The position numbers and the translations under genes are program-made. Positions 18,501 through 26,759 of a DNA stretch of 64,000 nt are shown here, in pieces. The first letter of the stretch is position 1. Each line of letters starts with the position of its first letter. The DNA is from Vulcanimicrobiia bacterium (GTDB lineage Bacteria > Vulcanimicrobiota > Vulcanimicrobiia > Vulcanimicrobiales > Vulcanimicrobiaceae), in NCBI GenBank assembly GCA_025934645.1, contig JAICWY010000007.1:1-64000 (forward strand), in the 5' to 3' direction. The notes below the pieces were generated by a model that was given only the letters and a program-made list of their open reading frames with translations, had not been told where the DNA came from and made no database searches.

Positions 18501-20785
18501 CGATCGGCGACACGATTGCGAACTGGACGAGTTTCCGCAATCAAGTGCGCGGCCAGATCGCGGTCGGCGGCGACCACGGGCGTCTGGATGCTAGCGGTAC
18601 GATCGGTTTCGCGCAAAGCGCGCAGCTCGCGCAAGTCGTTTCGCATTCGCGTTATAACATCGACGCGCAGCTCAAAGCGTTCGATCTCACGACATGGCTG
18701 CCGGCGCTCGGCTTTCCGCAAGTGCCCATCACGGGACGCGTGAACGGCAACGCGCACATTCAGGGTTCGTATCCGCATTTGGGAATGTCGGGGCAAGCCT
18801 CGCTCTATAACGGCACCATCGGACCCGCAACGCTCGAACGCGCCGAGGTTTCCGCGCAAACCGCGCCGGGCGGACGCATCCAAATCACCCATCTGGCGTT
18901 CGATCTGCCCGCGCTTAGCGCAACAGGCAGCGGCAGCTTCGGCCTCGAACCGGCCTCGCCGCTGGCGCTGCAGATGCACGCGACGACGAACGATTTGCCG
19001 CGTCTGGTCGCGCAGGTTTCCAAAAAGCCGCTAAGCGTGACGGGACGTATCGAGTCCACGCTGAGCATCGGCGGCACGTTCAAGTCGCCGACGTTCATCG
19101 CCGGCATCGACGCGACGAACCTGAACGCGTACGGCGTGAAGATTCCCTCGTTCATCGGTCAAGTGCAGCTGCACCGCAAGAACATCGTCGTGCGCAACGC
19201 GGAAGTGTTCTTCCCGTCCGGCAGCGCGACGATCGCGGGATCGCTGCCGCTGCAATTGCAGCCGTTCGCGTTCGGCCCGCTCGACGCGCCGATCGCCATG
19301 GATCTCACGGCGACGAATTTGGATCTGGCGACTTTCCAATCACTGATGGGCAGCGGCACGAAACTCGGCGGCACCATCGCCGGCCACATCGGCATCTCCG
19401 GCAGCGTGCGCGATCCGCGCGTGTACGGCCAACTCTCTGCGAGCAATGCGTCGTACGTCAGTCCGCTGGAAATCACGCCGATCACGCACACTGTCGCGCA
19501 GCTCACGTTCGAAGGCACGCACGCCTCGCTGGACCGCGCGCACGCGCAGCTCGGCAGCGGCACGCTCGACGGCTCCGGCACCCTCAATTTCGGCGGCGGC
19601 CTGCAGGGCGGTCCGCTCGGTTATGCGATCTCGCTGCGCACCAAAGGCGCGCAGATCGACATGCCGGCGTTCGGTTCGGGCACGTTCGATTCGCAGCTCG
19701 CGCTCTCACGGACGCCGGGGCAAACCGCTCAGCTCAAAGGCAAGGTCCTGGTTCGCGATGCGATCGTGCCGTTCAACGCGTTTCTGAAGTTCGGCGGCGG
19801 CGGTGCGGGCACAAACGCCGGACCGCCGTTCAACCTGGCGTTCGATCTGGGCATCACGGCGGGCAAGAACGTCCGCGTGCGCGGCGGCGGCGCGGGGATT
19901 TTCGGCCTGGATATCTCCGGCGAGGGCGCGGCGCACTTGGGCGGCACCCTGCTCGGCGGCCCGTCGCTGGACGGCCAGTTCAACTCCGCCGGCGGCACGC
20001 TGACCTATATCGACCACGTCTTCAAAGTGCAGACGGGCCGCGTAACGTTCAACCCGGCGAACGGCGTCATCCCCGATGTCTATGCGGTCGCAACGACGCA
20101 CGTGACCAATCCGGATCCGAACATTCAGCGCAACCCGACGGGCTCGGTCGACATCACCGCCACCGTGACCGGGCCGGTGACGAGCCCGAAGATTGCCTTC
20201 GAATCCAGCCCGGGCGGCTACAACCAGCAGCAGATCCTGGCGTTGCTCTTGCCGCTGGGCGGCCTGGCGGGGCCGATTCAGTTCACCGACACGGGCGTGA
20301 TCTTGCCCGGCTCAGCCGCGGGCACGCAGATTCTGGGGGCGGGCGGCCTGCCGAACGTGTTCGAGCGCCGCCAGAATGGCACACTGACGGTGGGCCAGGA
20401 AGCCTTCAATATTTTGAACGCCCAGTTCGCCAGCGGCATCCTCGCGCCGGTAGAGAGCGCGCTCGGCAGCTCGCTCGGCTTCTCGGACGTGAACCTGACC
20501 CTCGATTACACCGGCGCGGTCGGGGTGAATCTGCGGCGCCTGCTGGGCGGAAACGTCTACGCGCTCTACGGCACGACGTTCACCGTGCCGATCCGGCAGA
20601 CGTTCGGTGTGAGCTATTCGCCGAACGCCTTTACCTCGGCGCAGTTCACGATGTTCGTGCAACAGGGCCCGACGCCGCTCTTTCAAACCCCCGGTGCGAG
20701 CGCCTCGGGGAACCTGCGCGTGACGGCAGGACAGGCAATCCAGGGCAACAGCGGCTTCACGTTCCTGTTCCAAAGGCTCTTTTAA
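15545..20785 (+). CDS. tamB: TamB-like translocation and assembly protein (DUF490)
   Basis: A very large (1746 aa) inner-membrane-anchored AsmA/TamB-type protein. Residues 1-22 form one membrane anchor (WWGGALAALVLLVVVLVVLF). The rest is repeated beta-strand sequence expected to build a long hydrophobic groove that carries lipids across the periplasm. The C-terminal TamB signature is seen at about 1535-1575 (ITATVTGPVTSPKIAFESS, then QQILALLLPLGGL). The protein ends in Phe (FQRLF), as if reaching a beta-barrel partner. TTG start with SD GGAGGG 5 bases upstream. bamA lies 138 bp downstream. No TamA is present here. Confidence 0.9.
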   Translation: MRRWWGGALAALVLLVVVLVVLFPSGAARITLSTIVGPLTGYNVRVGDLRLQSHHGALVDVHVSRGGQPVLDAQRIDLYYDPRDLLPGSKHRFGITAVTIDHPQITIVHNENGTYNVAVPKAVGGGTRGPQGPLAPLDFTIRVRDASATLIDQYRYYKESRTQRVDGINADVSVNTVTATKYLVTGTLQDSGPQHFRMAGTIDYVRGYALHHVSVTAIPITTIGNYFINSRAAHILGGTVRNFDLRAWAFDVRPNTSPQYHLAGSGYLRDGHIEVASLDSPIVHINGGITVFDSGFAARKLTATVGHIRISFAGGIFDFRNPQFRLGVEGRGDLRNLKEIVKFAAGLPIRGALRIHALIEGDIGSPVLMIGFDGKRFNYQDVPIDDPRGAVALYRNNLIVLPFHGSFDGLKMHVQGNLMLGPQVQSELALHAIGSSSRIPYLGALVPDQPIATEVLLGGTDLKVDARGYIVSLADPQNVNGFYNIDRFGNGSFGPISIRTPSGGTLVAAFLQDRPHGNSAFWASANDLRLNQPKPIDMPGVNIPELPPIDAHIVEANIAGAGAGRDVVIGGSAYLSPATIVGIPFNTIAARFAGPFAASKMSSVHADGPWGTFDGTGTFGTSIIAARGNFSGTLQGLRTFIGNFPAHGDISGPMGIAIAQNKIYVQAQNAQLRGATIHGVPIQSISGTMAFENNVLHVYSAQAHAAGGSAVAAGTFATGPSKQSTRMALATTALDAATLRGAFGVPIAGGALQAIGSVAPGGAVPDVNAGVVLRNGSAAGYGPFSATAEIAIASDALHVSEGVAGLGTTIASVNGAIGGIAAGVPQYDINAAVPAGSIAPLTALAGMSSLKYPIDGSFAGDVHIGGSGANPAVRGRVAVPVGEINGLGFQDAHATISASRAGVSARDGNVQVGTTNAKFSATLARDEAAFSMQSQGADLTDFNDFFDTGDTLAGKGPLSISFAHFDDRTYTSGNIDILGLRYRRFPIGDTIANWTSFRNQVRGQIAVGGDHGRLDASGTIGFAQSAQLAQVVSHSRYNIDAQLKAFDLTTWLPALGFPQVPITGRVNGNAHIQGSYPHLGMSGQASLYNGTIGPATLERAEVSAQTAPGGRIQITHLAFDLPALSATGSGSFGLEPASPLALQMHATTNDLPRLVAQVSKKPLSVTGRIESTLSIGGTFKSPTFIAGIDATNLNAYGVKIPSFIGQVQLHRKNIVVRNAEVFFPSGSATIAGSLPLQLQPFAFGPLDAPIAMDLTATNLDLATFQSLMGSGTKLGGTIAGHIGISGSVRDPRVYGQLSASNASYVSPLEITPITHTVAQLTFEGTHASLDRAHAQLGSGTLDGSGTLNFGGGLQGGPLGYAISLRTKGAQIDMPAFGSGTFDSQLALSRTPGQTAQLKGKVLVRDAIVPFNAFLKFGGGGAGTNAGPPFNLAFDLGITAGKNVRVRGGGAGIFGLDISGEGAAHLGGTLLGGPSLDGQFNSAGGTLTYIDHVFKVQTGRVTFNPANGVIPDVYAVATTHVTNPDPNIQRNPTGSVDITATVTGPVTSPKIAFESSPGGYNQQQILALLLPLGGLAGPIQFTDTGVILPGSAAGTQILGAGGLPNVFERRQNGTLTVGQEAFNILNAQFASGILAPVESALGSSLGFSDVNLTLDYTGAVGVNLRRLLGGNVYALYGTTFTVPIRQTFGVSYSPNAFTSAQFTMFVQQGPTPLFQTPGASASGNLRVTAGQAIQGNSGFTFLFQRLF

Positions 20786-20923
20786 TGAACGTTTGTCATG
20801 CAAGGACCCAATGCCGGAGCCTCGAACAGGCCTCGCGGGTCGAAACGGCGCGCACTATGGGCGCGTTACAGTGCTGACGCCACGAGCGTTGGACCATCGA
20901 ACTCTCATAGGGAAAGATTTTTG

Positions 20924-23209
20924 ATGACCTCAAGCCTCGGGCGTGCGCGCGGCGCACTCCACCGGTGCGTTGGACTCGTCCTCGCACTCGCTACGATCTT
21001 GACGCTGATCTCGCCGGTTCCGGCACTCTCAGCGTCTGCGCCGAAGATCGTCTCCGTCGACGTGTCCGGCAACGTACACGTTCCAACGCAAACGATCATG
21101 GCGGTCGTGCAAGCCCGTCCGGGCCAGCCCTACGATCCCGCGGTCGTGCAAGGCGATCTGCAGCGCATCTTCGCGCTCGGTTATTTCGCCGATCAGGCCG
21201 CGCCGCTGATTCGTCAACGTCCGGGCGGCGTCGCGATCACGTATCGCGTCATCGAAAATCCCGTCATCACGAAGATCTCGTTTACCGGGAACACGCACGT
21301 GCCGGCCGACACGATGCTGGCGCTGATGGACACGTCCGTCGGCCAGGTGCTCAACACCGGCACGCTGCGTCAGGACTTCCTGAAGATCAATTCTTATTAC
21401 GACCGCATCGGTTACGGCGGTCAGCTCCCCTCGCATGTGAAGAATTTGAACATCGATCCGAAGACGGGCGCGCTCACGATCGACATTCAAGAGGGCCTGG
21501 TGATCTCGGGCATCGAGCTCGCCGGCGATCCCATTCTGCCGCCGAGCGTCATCGAACCCGCGCTCGCCGCCAAACCGGGCGTCGAGTTTTCCGAGCAGAT
21601 GTCGCAAACGGACGGCGACGCCGTACAGAAGCTGTACGAGAAGTACAATTTGCTGATCGGCAGCTTCGATGAAGGCATCGATCCCGCGTCGATCGACGAG
21701 AAGGCCGGCACCGCCAAGGTGAAGGTCGACGTGTACGTCGCGCGCGTGGGTCTGGTGCAGATCACCGGCAACACGAAGACCAAAGATCAGGTCGTCCGCA
21801 GGCTGCTGTTCGAACGTCCCGGCATGCTGCTCACCAAAAACGGCGTGCAGCGCGACGTCGAGCGGCTCAACAACACGGGCTTCTTCGCGAAGGTCGACGT
21901 CAATCCGAAACCCTGTCCGGAAGCGATGACGAAAAAAGATCCGGGCTGCGTGGTGCTCGATTGGGTCGTCACCGAGCAGAAGACCGCGGCGGCTTCGGTC
22001 GGCGCCGGTTACTCGGGCGGCATCACGGGACAAGGCTTGTACGGCACGATCGGCTATAGCGACAACAATCTGCACGGCACGGGCAACGCGGTTTCGCTGC
22101 AGCTCGAACGCGGCGCGCGCAGCTACGTCACGCAGGCGCAGGTCACGATTCCGTACGTCGGCAACACGCCGCAGTCGCAGCGCTACAGCTTGAGCGCGTC
22201 GGTGTTCGGAAACGGCACCACCTACTTCTATCCGGTGTACACGACGGCCATCGGCGCCTCGGCGATCGCCTCGCCGGCTCCGGGCGTTACGCCCGCGCCG
22301 ATTCCGGTCACGCTGCTGCCATCCGGTAACGCGCAGCTTCTCTCCGGCATCGTTTCGACGAGCACCGCGAAGTCTGTCGGCGCGAACATCAGCGTCGGCC
22401 GCCGCATGACGGATTACGTCACCGCGAGCGTCGGCGTCGGTGCGCAGCGCGTTACGAACAGCACCACGGTTCCCTCGCCGTACTTCTTCCAAGGCGCGCA
22501 GCCGAACATTGTCGTCGGTCCGACGCCGGGTCCACTGCAGAACCTGAACAACAACTCCGGCAGCTTCGGCATCACCGCGTCATCGATTGCGAACATCAAC
22601 ACCGGCACGCCGTATACGCTCAACACGGTGACGCTGGGCCTCGCGACCGATCCGGCGACGAATCTGGACGACATCTTCAATCCGCGCCGCGGTCAGACGG
22701 CTTCTATTCAGGAGCTGATCTCCTCGCCGTCGTTCGGCTCGAACTTCCGCTTCACGCAGACCACGGTCGACCTGGCGAAGTTCTTGCCGGTGCTCAAATC
22801 CGCAACGCTCGGCCTTCACGGACAAGCGCGCGCGGCAACCGGCGCGATTCCGCCGAGTTACCTGTTTACGTTCTCGGATCAGCAGCTTCGCGGATACGAT
22901 AGCGTGTTCTACGGAACCGATACGCTGCTGGGCCAGATCGAGCTGCGCTATCCGCTCACGGCCGATCGCAAGTTCGGTATTGCGATCTTCAGCGATCAGG
23001 GCGGATTCCGGGTGCGCGGCGCGCAGCCGCTTCTCGATCCGTACACGAACCGCATCATCGGTTATCCGGGCAACTGGGCTTGGCGCGGCGACTACGGCAT
23101 CGGCTTACGTTTCGACGTGCCGCAATTGGGCTTGCACACGATCCGCATCGACTTTGCGAAGGGCTCGAACGGCACGCACACCAGCTTCGGCATCGGCCAA
23201 AGCTTCTAA
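20924..23209 (+). CDS. bamA: Outer membrane protein assembly factor BamA (Omp85)
   Basis: Outer-membrane insertase core. It is 761 aa from ATG 20924, chosen because SD AGGGAAAG lies about 8 bases upstream and a signal peptide follows (MTSSLGRARG, then a hydrophobic run to about residue 37). Four POTRA units begin near residues 41, 110, 190 and 275, each with the SGN/TGN-type turn (VDVSGNVHVP, ISFTGNTHVP, IELAGDPI, VQITGNTKTK). E. coli BamA has five. The barrel begins near 358 (GAGYSGGITGQG). It ends in Phe (GIGQSF), the usual outer-membrane signature. Skp-like genes follow at once. Confidence 0.95.
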   Translation: MTSSLGRARGALHRCVGLVLALATILTLISPVPALSASAPKIVSVDVSGNVHVPTQTIMAVVQARPGQPYDPAVVQGDLQRIFALGYFADQAAPLIRQRPGGVAITYRVIENPVITKISFTGNTHVPADTMLALMDTSVGQVLNTGTLRQDFLKINSYYDRIGYGGQLPSHVKNLNIDPKTGALTIDIQEGLVISGIELAGDPILPPSVIEPALAAKPGVEFSEQMSQTDGDAVQKLYEKYNLLIGSFDEGIDPASIDEKAGTAKVKVDVYVARVGLVQITGNTKTKDQVVRRLLFERPGMLLTKNGVQRDVERLNNTGFFAKVDVNPKPCPEAMTKKDPGCVVLDWVVTEQKTAAASVGAGYSGGITGQGLYGTIGYSDNNLHGTGNAVSLQLERGARSYVTQAQVTIPYVGNTPQSQRYSLSASVFGNGTTYFYPVYTTAIGASAIASPAPGVTPAPIPVTLLPSGNAQLLSGIVSTSTAKSVGANISVGRRMTDYVTASVGVGAQRVTNSTTVPSPYFFQGAQPNIVVGPTPGPLQNLNNNSGSFGITASSIANINTGTPYTLNTVTLGLATDPATNLDDIFNPRRGQTASIQELISSPSFGSNFRFTQTTVDLAKFLPVLKSATLGLHGQARAATGAIPPSYLFTFSDQQLRGYDSVFYGTDTLLGQIELRYPLTADRKFGIAIFSDQGGFRVRGAQPLLDPYTNRIIGYPGNWAWRGDYGIGLRFDVPQLGLHTIRIDFAKGSNGTHTSFGIGQSF

Positions 23210-23218
23210 TAAGGATCC

Positions 23219-24025
23219 ATGAACATTCGGAAAACCTATCGTCTCCTGGCGGCAGTTGCGGCGCTTGCGTTGATCGCGGCGCCGTCCGCCATTGCCGCGG
23301 ACCTCACGGGCGTCGGCTTCATCGATCAGGCCGCCATCGGCGCGCTTCCGCAGTTCCAAAAAGCGAATCAGCAGGTCGCGCAATATAAATCGCAGCTCGA
23401 CTCGCAGTTCGCCGCGCAGATGAAACACGCGAAGAATCCGTCGGATCAACAGCGCATCGCGGCGCAATTCCAGCAGAAGTTTCTGGACAAACAGCGTGAA
23501 GTGCTCGGGCCGCTCTTCGGCCGCGCGCAGACCGCGATCGCGCAAGTCAGCGCGAACCAAAAACTCGGCGTGGTGGTCGACAAGCGTATCGTCGTGTACG
23601 GCGGACAAGACATCACCAAGAACGTCATGGACTTGGTGAACGGCCCGGGCGCCGTGGTGCCGCCCAGCGCGACGCCTCCGCCGGCGACGATCGGCTACGT
23701 CGATCAAAGTCAGCTCGAGAACGTTCCGAAGATCAAACAAGCCAACGACAATTTCACCAAGTACGCGAGCGATCAGCGCGCCAATGCCATGAAGCAGATG
23801 CAGGGCGCGAAGAACGATCAGAAACAGCAGCAGCAGATCTTCCAGAGCTACCAAAAATCGCTGAGCGATCAGCAGCACAAACTGCTCGATCCGCTGGTTC
23901 AGCAGACGCGCGACGCGATCTCCAAAGTCGCCTCGCAAAAGGGTCTGATTCTCATCGTCGATCGCTCGGACGTCATCTATGGGGGTACGGACATCACGTC
24001 GGATGTCCAAAATGCGCTCAAGTAA
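23219..24025 (+). CDS. Double-domain OmpH/Skp-like periplasmic chaperone
   Basis: A 268-aa protein with a signal peptide (about 1-26, ending ALIAAPSAIAA). It has two tandem OmpH/Skp-type units. Unit one (about 27-137) begins GVGFIDQAAIGALPQF and ends VVDKRIVVYGGQDIT. Unit two (about 158-266) begins TIGYVDQSQLENVPKI and ends VDRSDVIYGGTDIT. The Gln/Lys-rich helices between would form the tentacles. Skp holds unfolded outer-membrane proteins for BamA. A two-in-one protein could form a different oligomer from the usual trimer. It lies 9 bp after bamA. Confidence 0.85.
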   Translation: MNIRKTYRLLAAVAALALIAAPSAIAADLTGVGFIDQAAIGALPQFQKANQQVAQYKSQLDSQFAAQMKHAKNPSDQQRIAAQFQQKFLDKQREVLGPLFGRAQTAIAQVSANQKLGVVVDKRIVVYGGQDITKNVMDLVNGPGAVVPPSATPPPATIGYVDQSQLENVPKIKQANDNFTKYASDQRANAMKQMQGAKNDQKQQQQIFQSYQKSLSDQQHKLLDPLVQQTRDAISKVASQKGLILIVDRSDVIYGGTDITSDVQNALK

Positions 24026-25310
24026 ACTGGCCGTGCTCGCGTTTGCCGCGCTCGCCGTCGCCGGCTGCGCGCACCAGCCGAGCGCCGACGATCCGAAGGT
24101 TCGCGGCATCGGTTACGTGCGCGTCACGGACGTGCTCAAGAAGCACCCGCTCTATCCGCAGCTATCGCAGATCCAGGACGCCATCGACGGCCTGGGTCTG
24201 AAGTCGCTGGGGCCGAACGCGGTTCCGCGCACGCAGGCTCAAATAGCGCAGCAGACCAAAGAACTCAACCGCGAGCTGCAGCAAGCGCAGGATCGCGCGA
24301 ACGGCATCCTGCGCCAAAAACAGCAAGACTACGCGCAGCGCGAACAAGCCGCTATACGGGCCGCACTGGGCGCCGCGGGCGCGGGCACCAACGGCAGTCA
24401 GCCGGTGCAGCAGATGCAGAACGTTTCGTCCGCGCAAGCGCAGCAAGTCGCCGCGCAAGCCAATGCCGATTTTAACGCCTACCAGCAAGGCGTGATCGCG
24501 CAAGACAACGCGGCGGTGCAGCAGATCAGCAAACAGCTGAGCGACCGCGCCGATCGCGAGTACCGGCAACGGGCCACGCAGTTGCAAGAGAAAGAATCGC
24601 AGCTTTCGCTGGAACTCTCGCAGCAAGACGCTTCCAAGCGTTTGGATCTGCGGATGAAGCTTAACAGCCTCGCGCTTCCGGACGCCCAGCGCAAACAATA
24701 CCGCGATCAGCTCGCCGGGCTCGACAAGAACGAGGCGGCGATTGTGGCAGCGCAGCGCGAGAAAGATCAAAAGGCGCTCGCGGATTATCAGAAGCAGCTG
24801 CAAGAGCAGACGCGCGCGCAGATTACCGCGCAGGCGCAGAAGATCCACGACGCGACGCGGTCGAAGCTGGCTTCACGTCACAACGAGGTTTCACAGCAAG
24901 TCGCCTCGCAGATGCAAGGCCTGCAGCCGCAAGCGATCCCTTCGAATCTGCCGGCGGCTACGCGCGACAAACTCGCGCAAATCGATCGGCAGTACAAGGA
25001 CGCCTTTAAAGCGGACGCCCAGAAGACGATACAGCAGTATCAGTCGACGAAAGCCGATCTGGACGCGCAGTATCAGGCGCTGCAGAGCGCCGACGGCACG
25101 GCGAGCGTCTCTGCCAGCAAAGAACTCGCGCAATTGCAGAAGCAGCGCGACGATCTCTACAACAAAATGGTCGATCAGATCAAACGCGACGCCGGGACGG
25201 TGGCGGCAAAGCGCGGATTGCAAGTCGTGTTCATGAACATCGAGGGCGCCGGCGGCGGCATCGATCTCACGGACGACGTTGAAAAGGATATCGAGAGTTT
25301 ACATCAGTGA
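24012..25310 (+). CDS. Large OmpH/Skp-like lipoprotein
   Basis: A 432-aa protein with a lipobox, LAVAGC (Cys about residue 16 from ATG 24012). An in-frame ATG at 24003 is an alternative. After GIGYVRVTDVLKKHPLYP, the OmpH-like opening, most of the protein is Gln/Lys/Asp-rich predicted coiled coil. It closes with GTVAAKRGLQVVF and GGGIDLTDDVEKDI, which match the end of the OmpH fold. It is thus an unusually long, membrane-anchored relative of Skp. The gene overlaps the end of the preceding Skp gene. Confidence 0.75.
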   Translation: MRSSKLAVLAFAALAVAGCAHQPSADDPKVRGIGYVRVTDVLKKHPLYPQLSQIQDAIDGLGLKSLGPNAVPRTQAQIAQQTKELNRELQQAQDRANGILRQKQQDYAQREQAAIRAALGAAGAGTNGSQPVQQMQNVSSAQAQQVAAQANADFNAYQQGVIAQDNAAVQQISKQLSDRADREYRQRATQLQEKESQLSLELSQQDASKRLDLRMKLNSLALPDAQRKQYRDQLAGLDKNEAAIVAAQREKDQKALADYQKQLQEQTRAQITAQAQKIHDATRSKLASRHNEVSQQVASQMQGLQPQAIPSNLPAATRDKLAQIDRQYKDAFKADAQKTIQQYQSTKADLDAQYQALQSADGTASVSASKELAQLQKQRDDLYNKMVDQIKRDAGTVAAKRGLQVVFMNIEGAGGGIDLTDDVEKDIESLHQ

Positions 25311-25717
25311 AAAAGAGCAACATGATCCTCGCCGCGGTTGCGGCCGCAGCCCTGGCCGGATGCTCGGGGCAAAACACGTCCATCGGTCTCATCGACGTGC
25401 AGCGACTGGCCGCGAACTGGCCGCAATACCAAACGGTGCAGAATCAGCTGCTTTCGGACGAGCGCGGCATCGAAGGCGGTAGGGGTTCGCAGGCGCAAAA
25501 GGCGCAGCAAGTGCAGCAGCTGCAAGCGAAGTATTCGCGGCTCTCGCAGCAGCTCGTGCAGCAAATCCGCGACGCGGCAAGCAAAGTGGCGCAGCAGAAG
25601 AACCTCAAACTGGTCGTCACCAAAGAGTTCGTGACGTACGGCGGCACCGACATTACTCCCGACGTCGAGAAATCGCTCGGCATCACCGAAACGGCATCGC
25701 CCTCGCCCTCGCCGTAA
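25307..25717 (+). CDS. Short OmpH/Skp-like lipoprotein
   Basis: A 136-aa protein with the lipobox LAGC at about residues 16-19. The OmpH-like opening TSIGLIDVQRLAANWPQY, a Gln-rich helical middle and the closing VVTKEFVTYGGTDITPDV show a complete short OmpH unit. GTG start inside a GTGA overlap with the preceding gene (25307-25310). It is the third Skp-type gene in a row between bamA and lpxD. The Pro/Ser tail (ASPSPSP) is probably unstructured. Confidence 0.8.
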   Translation: MKKSNMILAAVAAAALAGCSGQNTSIGLIDVQRLAANWPQYQTVQNQLLSDERGIEGGRGSQAQKAQQVQQLQAKYSRLSQQLVQQIRDAASKVAQQKNLKLVVTKEFVTYGGTDITPDVEKSLGITETASPSPSP

Positions 25718-25718
25718 C

Positions 25719-26741
25719 ATGCTCGGCACGCTTGCGGATCTAGCCGAACGCGTCGGCGGCAAAGCCGCAGGCGATGGTGCGCTGCCGATCGCCCGCATTG
25801 CCGCGATCGACGAGGCGGGCCCCGACGCGCTGACGTTTGCAACCACGCCGGCGTATCTGCAAGCCGCGCTCAAATCGAACGCCGGCGCGGTCCTCGTGGA
25901 CGAAGCGTTGGTGGAAAGCGATGCGGAGCAGCGCAAAGCCCTTATCGTCGTCCCGAGCGCGCGCATCGCGCTCATGCAGCTGCTGCGCGCGTTCGATCGT
26001 CCGCGCCGCCGCGGCCCGTACCGCCATCCCAGCGCGTGGATAGACGAAAGCGCCGAGATCGGCCCGCACGCGTATATCGGCCCGCACGTCGTCGTATGCG
26101 CGCACGCGCGCATCGGTGAGAATGCGACGATTGAAGCCAGCGCGTACATCGGCGAAGGCGCGCAGATCGGCACCGACGCGCTCATCATGCCGCAGGTCCG
26201 GATCATGGACGGTTCCGTCGTCGGCGATCGCGCGATTTTGCATCCGGGCGCGACGATCGGAAGCGAGGGCTTCGGCTACGTCTTCATCGACGGACACTTC
26301 GAGCGCATTCCGCAAGTCGGCAACGTCGTGCTCGGTCACGACGTGGAGATCGGCGCGAACACGTGCGTCGATCGCGCTCAGACGGGCAGCACGCAGATCG
26401 GCGACGGCACGAAGATCGACAACCTTTGCCAGATAGGCCACAACTGCCGGATCGGCCGCAACACGGGGATCGCGGCACAAACCGGCCTTGCCGGGAGCAC
26501 GGTTCTGGGCGACTATGTGCTGGTCGGCGGACAGGCCGGATTCAAAGGCCATATCACAATCGGATCTCGCGCGAAGATCGGCGCGGGCAGCGCCGTGTGG
26601 GGCGACGTGCCCGACGACGCGTTCGTGAGCGGGCGCCCGGCGCGTCCGCACAAGGACGAACTCCGGCGAGAGGTCATGGTTCGCAACCTGCCTAAGCTGG
26701 TTGCCCGTGTCGACGCCTTGGAAAAAACGCACGGCGAGTAA
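25719..26741 (+). CDS. lpxD: UDP-3-O-acylglucosamine N-acyltransferase LpxD
   Basis: Third step of lipid A synthesis: adds a hydroxyacyl chain from ACP to the 2-amino group. It is 340 aa. The N-terminal domain (LADLAERVGGKAAGDG, then PDALTFATTPAYL) is followed by a left-handed beta-helix of hexapeptide repeats, which includes the conserved TIGSEGFGY region and GQAGFKGH with the family's catalytic-loop His region (VVLGHDVEIGANTCVDR). ATG one base after the preceding stop. Standard skp-lpxD order. Confidence 0.95.
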   Translation: MLGTLADLAERVGGKAAGDGALPIARIAAIDEAGPDALTFATTPAYLQAALKSNAGAVLVDEALVESDAEQRKALIVVPSARIALMQLLRAFDRPRRRGPYRHPSAWIDESAEIGPHAYIGPHVVVCAHARIGENATIEASAYIGEGAQIGTDALIMPQVRIMDGSVVGDRAILHPGATIGSEGFGYVFIDGHFERIPQVGNVVLGHDVEIGANTCVDRAQTGSTQIGDGTKIDNLCQIGHNCRIGRNTGIAAQTGLAGSTVLGDYVLVGGQAGFKGHITIGSRAKIGAGSAVWGDVPDDAFVSGRPARPHKDELRREVMVRNLPKLVARVDALEKTHGE

Positions 26742-26759
26742 CGCGGCCCTCCGGATCGC

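Noticed and set aside
16928-18979. 683-codon open frame antisense to tamB
   Set aside because: Arg/His-rich shadow without a start signal; tamB is clear on the plus strand.
21029-22492. 487-codon open frame antisense to bamA
   Set aside because: Shadow of bamA with the same reverse-frame composition and no recognisable motif.
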